Shown piece by piece: positions 61,240-64,000 of a DNA stretch of 64,000 nucleotides. The translations under genes and the position numbers were made by a program. Source of the DNA: a virus. The DNA is taken from IMG/VR virus record IMGVR_UViG_3300044700_000691, positions 1 to 64,000 of that record; one strand, written 5' to 3'. How positions within the stretch are numbered: position 1 is the stretch's first letter; each line of letters opens with the position of its first letter. The notes beneath the pieces were generated by a model. The model had not been told where the DNA came from. It made no database searches and saw only the letters and a program-made list of their open reading frames with translations.

Positions 61240-61965
61240 TTAAATAATTTCAAAAATGGTTGAGTTTAGATCTTCATCATCTTCATCACGTTGAATTAAA
61301 TGTTCCAATCCGCGCTCAGTCATTAGCGAATTTTTTTCGTTTGGATTAGTTAACCTATTATCAAACTCTTGATCACTCCTTTCTCCTTGAATTTCTTTCA
61401 TAATATTCTTGGTTCCAGCTGTGACATAATATTCGCCAGCTTTAATTGCATTTACTGAAGAGGCTGGAAGACCTGCTTGGTCTCCTCTTGAATCAACTTC
61501 GCTACGCATTTTCCTGTACGTATCCTCTAGGAAAAGCATATAGTTGGCTTGAGTTTTAGTAACCATAGTAAGACGATCCTGTAATTGAGACATTACTTCA
61601 AATAAACGCGGATGTGCTGCACCCTGGTTTATTTCTTCCATAATTCTTTCAATTGCCATCTTAATAGTTTTATGCTGAAAGAACATAGTCTCGATATTCA
61701 TATTATCGAGGTCTTTCTTTTGTTTTAGGTAATCATGTTGAGTAATTAAACCTAAGTCTACATAAAATTTAAATAGGGAATCTGTGATCTCAAGAGCTTT
61801 AGTCTTGAAGCCTGAACTCATTTCTTCAAAATCAATTGGTGGATTTTGTTCAAGTTCGTTAAAACGATCGTCGACTATATCATTTTCTGAAGTATCTCCA
61901 GAATATGAGCTCAAAAAGCTTTCGAGTTCGTTTTTTATTTGTGTTTTCTTCTCTTTGCTGATCAC
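61240..61965 (-). CDS. terminase-small-like coiled-coil protein
   Basis: 241 residues, helical, with a central coiled coil (about 110-150: L-Q-D-R-L-T-M-V-T-K-T-Q-A-N) and acidic ends. Position directly before terL and this helical layout match T4 gp16-type small terminases, which form rings that gate TerL. No helix-turn-helix was recognised, so the call rests largely on position. Confidence 0.62.
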   Translation of the reverse strand: MISKEKKTQIKNELESFLSSYSGDTSENDIVDDRFNELEQNPPIDFEEMSSGFKTKALEITDSLFKFYVDLGLITQHDYLKQKKDLDNMNIETMFFQHKTIKMAIERIMEEINQGAAHPRLFEVMSQLQDRLTMVTKTQANYMLFLEDTYRKMRSEVDSRGDQAGLPASSVNAIKAGEYYVTAGTKNIMKEIQGERSDQEFDNRLTNPNEKNSLMTERGLEHLIQRDEDDEDLNSTIFEII

Positions 61966-61972
61966 TGGACTT

Positions 61973-62218
61973 TTAGTTTAGTTTTGTCGTGTTCTTATCC
62001 AGGGCTGGGTTAGCAAATATTTTTATTTTTTTGACCGCTTCAATATTGTTAAAAACTATTGCATCTAGTTTTAATAAAAATCTATCCATAAAGGCAGACA
62101 CTCCAAGCATATATGGAGATACTGTTTTTTCAATAATCTTATCTTTATATGAAAACCCTAAATATAGGCGATTTTCTTTTCTCTCAATGGATTTTCTAAA
62201 AATTGAATCTCTATGCAT
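61973..62218 (-). CDS. small structural-cluster protein, unknown
   Basis: 81 residues, basic, beta-rich first half, helical second half. Lies between the baseplate wedge and terminase genes with gaps of 2-7 bases. Not recognised; perhaps a baseplate or tail-completion part. Confidence 0.62.
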   Translation of the reverse strand: MHRDSIFRKSIERKENRLYLGFSYKDKIIEKTVSPYMLGVSAFMDRFLLKLDAIVFNNIEAVKKIKIFANPALDKNTTKLN

Positions 62219-62220
62219 AG

Positions 62221-63888
62221 TTAGTTTAATCTTGTTTCATCTCTAAAGAAGATGTTAATTGCACAAAGTTTATCATCTGACATTCCAGATTCATAAACGT
62301 TGCCAGTTTTATCCCTAAAACCGCCTCTAATAATTGCAAACTCATTTGGCTTAATAATAATATCATTAAATGAATCTAGTCCATCCAGTGGCGCATTTAC
62401 CATATTTGGATTGTTAATTGCAGATGCCTCATTAGCTTCACCGATAATTTGAATACTAACTGAATCGACTCCGCTAATTCCCTCTACTAGTTTAATTAAA
62501 TCACTTTTTGGAATACGATCTTTACGCGTGTTATTAACAAAATAGGATCCTATTTGTTCAACGATTTGACCTTTAATTGAATCTTTATCGTAATCCGCAA
62601 ATGTAACCAAGCTAATATTTAAAGCATATTTCTTTGGAATTGGATCTAGTAGTCTAACTGTGGTTGATATAAGTTCGGTTCCAGATTTTTTAATATATTT
62701 TAATAATTCTGTTTTTTGGAATGCAGTTAACTTAAATCGATCCTCGATTAGGTTAAAGTAGTCAACTCCACGTGCAAATATTTTAGTAATATCTGGTACT
62801 AAGAATATATTAATTACCCGATTGTCATCAGGATCTAGCGTAACCCTAACCGAAGAAAACATTTGTAGTTTTCTCATTAGGACTTCATAATTATCAACAT
62901 TAACCAGTGCAAAGTTTTTACTTGCCTTTGGCGCAAGCAGTCTAGTTAAAGCTAGTGACTCTGGATCTGTTCCAAAATTTGGCGAATTTACACAGCTTAC
63001 TGTTACCATATCAGTAAGAGTTACCTCTTCACCTATTGTGTTTAGTGCAGTATCAGTAAATGTAAAAATTAATTCAGATAAGGCATCTGTAACAATATTA
63101 CCAACTGCACCTTCTGTTATTAAATATTCAACAATAATTTCAGCTCCAGTTGGTGGAATTTTTCCAAATGAACCATTTCCAAAATAGATATCAAGACCAT
63201 TAGTAATACCAGTTTTGCAAACATAACAGTTACCATTTCTTGGAATATCTAGCATTGATTGGTAATTTTCCCAGCGCTCTCCATTAACATAGACGTTAAC
63301 TAGGAACTGGTCAATTAAAAAGTTATTTGGATATCCTAACTGTAAACTTTGAAAAGCTTCTCCAGTACTACCAAAGGTTTGTTGCTGAAGTCTACCCTGT
63401 CTAATTGTAAAGTTTAAGCCAGTCGTACCTTTCATATCTAATCGAGCTTCGTCTCCTGGCATTTCCACTACATAATTTAATCCATTGTTTTCACAATTAA
63501 GATTCATGTATTTTGTAAAAATTAATCTATTGCCTGGAATTTTAGTAAAGTCTACTTTTAAACTTGGCTTAACCTGAATCGTGCCGACTGCTGATAGAGC
63601 TCGGCTGGGATTGTGTCCAGATAGTGAAGCTAGTGAATAGACTGAAGATGGGCGGTTTGCCTCATAAATATTAAGTTCAGTAATCGAGTCTTCTATATAG
63701 AATAAAATCAGCTCAGTTAAGTTATGTAAAACTATCAAAAGCTGACCAAACGGGGAAGCTAACGTAAAAATGTCGCCGCTCGTTTTAAATTTCTGTTGTA
63801 GAAACTGCACAGACTCCCTGTATAGTTCGGTAGCATTTGTGCTTAGCCCTTTAAAAAGCTTGTATGTTGGTGAAAGTGTTTCAGCCAT
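62221..63888 (-). CDS. baseplate wedge protein, gp6 / Baseplate_J-like
   Basis: 555 residues. Middle and end show the Baseplate_J order: Y-F-G-N-G-S-F-G-K-I-P-P-x-G-A-E-I-I-V-E-Y (about 235-255), a helical part with A-L-T-R-L-L-A-P and the V-N-V-D-N-Y-E region, then a C-terminal ferredoxin-like domain (S-G-V-D-S-V-S-I-Q-I). Forms the wedge ring around the hub. TAAATAAT box 26 bases upstream. First gene of the long late operon 63888-57121. Confidence 0.82.
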   Translation of the reverse strand: MAETLSPTYKLFKGLSTNATELYRESVQFLQQKFKTSGDIFTLASPFGQLLIVLHNLTELILFYIEDSITELNIYEANRPSSVYSLASLSGHNPSRALSAVGTIQVKPSLKVDFTKIPGNRLIFTKYMNLNCENNGLNYVVEMPGDEARLDMKGTTGLNFTIRQGRLQQQTFGSTGEAFQSLQLGYPNNFLIDQFLVNVYVNGERWENYQSMLDIPRNGNCYVCKTGITNGLDIYFGNGSFGKIPPTGAEIIVEYLITEGAVGNIVTDALSELIFTFTDTALNTIGEEVTLTDMVTVSCVNSPNFGTDPESLALTRLLAPKASKNFALVNVDNYEVLMRKLQMFSSVRVTLDPDDNRVINIFLVPDITKIFARGVDYFNLIEDRFKLTAFQKTELLKYIKKSGTELISTTVRLLDPIPKKYALNISLVTFADYDKDSIKGQIVEQIGSYFVNNTRKDRIPKSDLIKLVEGISGVDSVSIQIIGEANEASAINNPNMVNAPLDGLDSFNDIIIKPNEFAIIRGGFRDKTGNVYESGMSDDKLCAINIFFRDETRLN

Positions 63889-63906
63889 CTTGGCGAATTC
63901 TTTTTT

Positions 63907-63914
63907 ATTATTTA
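63907..63914 (-). promoter_or_regulatory. late promoter box
   Basis: Minus strand CTAATAAATAATAAAAAAG, 26 bases from the ATG at 63888. The last ~85 bases of the window beyond it hold only an outlying GTATAAT-like box near 63981. Confidence 0.7.
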
Positions 63915-64000
63915 TTAGGGATAATTGAACTTTGGAAAAGATTTTACGTCGCTCAAGACTAAATAGATAATTCTTTAGTATTATACTAAGAAATATGGGG

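Noticed and set aside
1-64000. CRISPR arrays, insertion sequences, integrase, tRNA genes
   Set aside because: No regularly spaced direct repeats, transposase or integrase motifs, or cloverleaf sequences were seen on either strand by eye.

Overview
The window is 64 kb of a tailed-phage genome, most likely a large T4-like myovirus infecting a Bacteroidetes host. Phage evidence: a large terminase next to a terminase-small-like protein, a baseplate-wedge (gp6 / Baseplate_J-like) protein, a T4 gp26-like baseplate protein, PhoH, a peptidoglycan amidase, two phage sigma factors, and dense, mostly overlapping genes. Host evidence: early promoters resembling the Bacteroidetes -7 box (TAnnTTTG), three secreted proteins whose predicted signal-peptidase cleavage leaves Gln at +1, A-rich leaders without Shine-Dalgarno sequences, a bS21 ribosomal protein of flavobacterial type, and a DUF3127 (Bacteroidetes-type) ssDNA-binding-like protein.

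Layout. (1) 1-11.0 kb, all minus strand: about 35 small early genes in short operons. They are separated by a repeated cassette made of an AT-rich hairpin terminator followed directly by a promoter. Recognisable products are an RpoD-like sigma factor, an Hsp20 chaperone, a DUF6011-like zinc protein and several tiny membrane proteins. (2) 11.03-11.53 kb: a non-coding, GC-rich strand-switch island with 17 CCWGG pentamers. (3) 11.5-35 kb: late plus-strand genes interleaved with minus-strand groups. Many plus-strand products carry a T4-style capsid-targeting N-terminus. The minus groups encode an amidase, a metalloprotease, an HDAC-like deacetylase, a RecB-like nuclease, a phosphoesterase, a nucleotidyltransferase, a HAD nucleotidase and a zincless Fpg/Nei glycosylase. 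(4) 35-42 kb, minus: DNA repair and nucleotide genes (UVDE endonuclease, DnaQ-like exonuclease, SSB-like protein, guanylate-kinase-like protein, ATP-dependent DNA ligase), a Nudix hydrolase and bS21. (5) 42-48.5 kb, minus: three large capsid-targeted proteins, then a glycosyltransferase-like and an FkbM methyltransferase gene. (6) 48.5-64 kb, minus: virion structure and packaging, plus an ECF-like sigma factor.

The most striking feature is about 19 proteins whose first 10-19 residues follow one pattern: basic/hydrophobic, F/Y, then F/W-hydrophobic-x-E. This matches the T4 capsid-targeting sequence (internal proteins and Alt) that the prohead protease removes after (I/L)xE. Most of these genes have a TAAATAA late-promoter box about 22-34 bases upstream or lie in an operon behind one. 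The predicted cargo includes an amidase, a HEIGH metalloprotease, a nucleotidyltransferase, a HAD nucleotidase, a Nudix hydrolase and an 855-residue protein with a polymorphic-toxin-like hydrophobic region and a second, internal targeting motif. I infer a large packaged and ejected effector arsenal, much larger than that of T4.

Three promoter classes can be read: early (TATATTTAC, about 17 sites), a probable middle class (GTATAAT, about 10 sites, often at DNA-metabolism genes) and late (TAAATAA, about 17 sites). The two sigma factors are natural candidates for reading two of them. No tRNA, CRISPR array, insertion sequence or integrase was seen.
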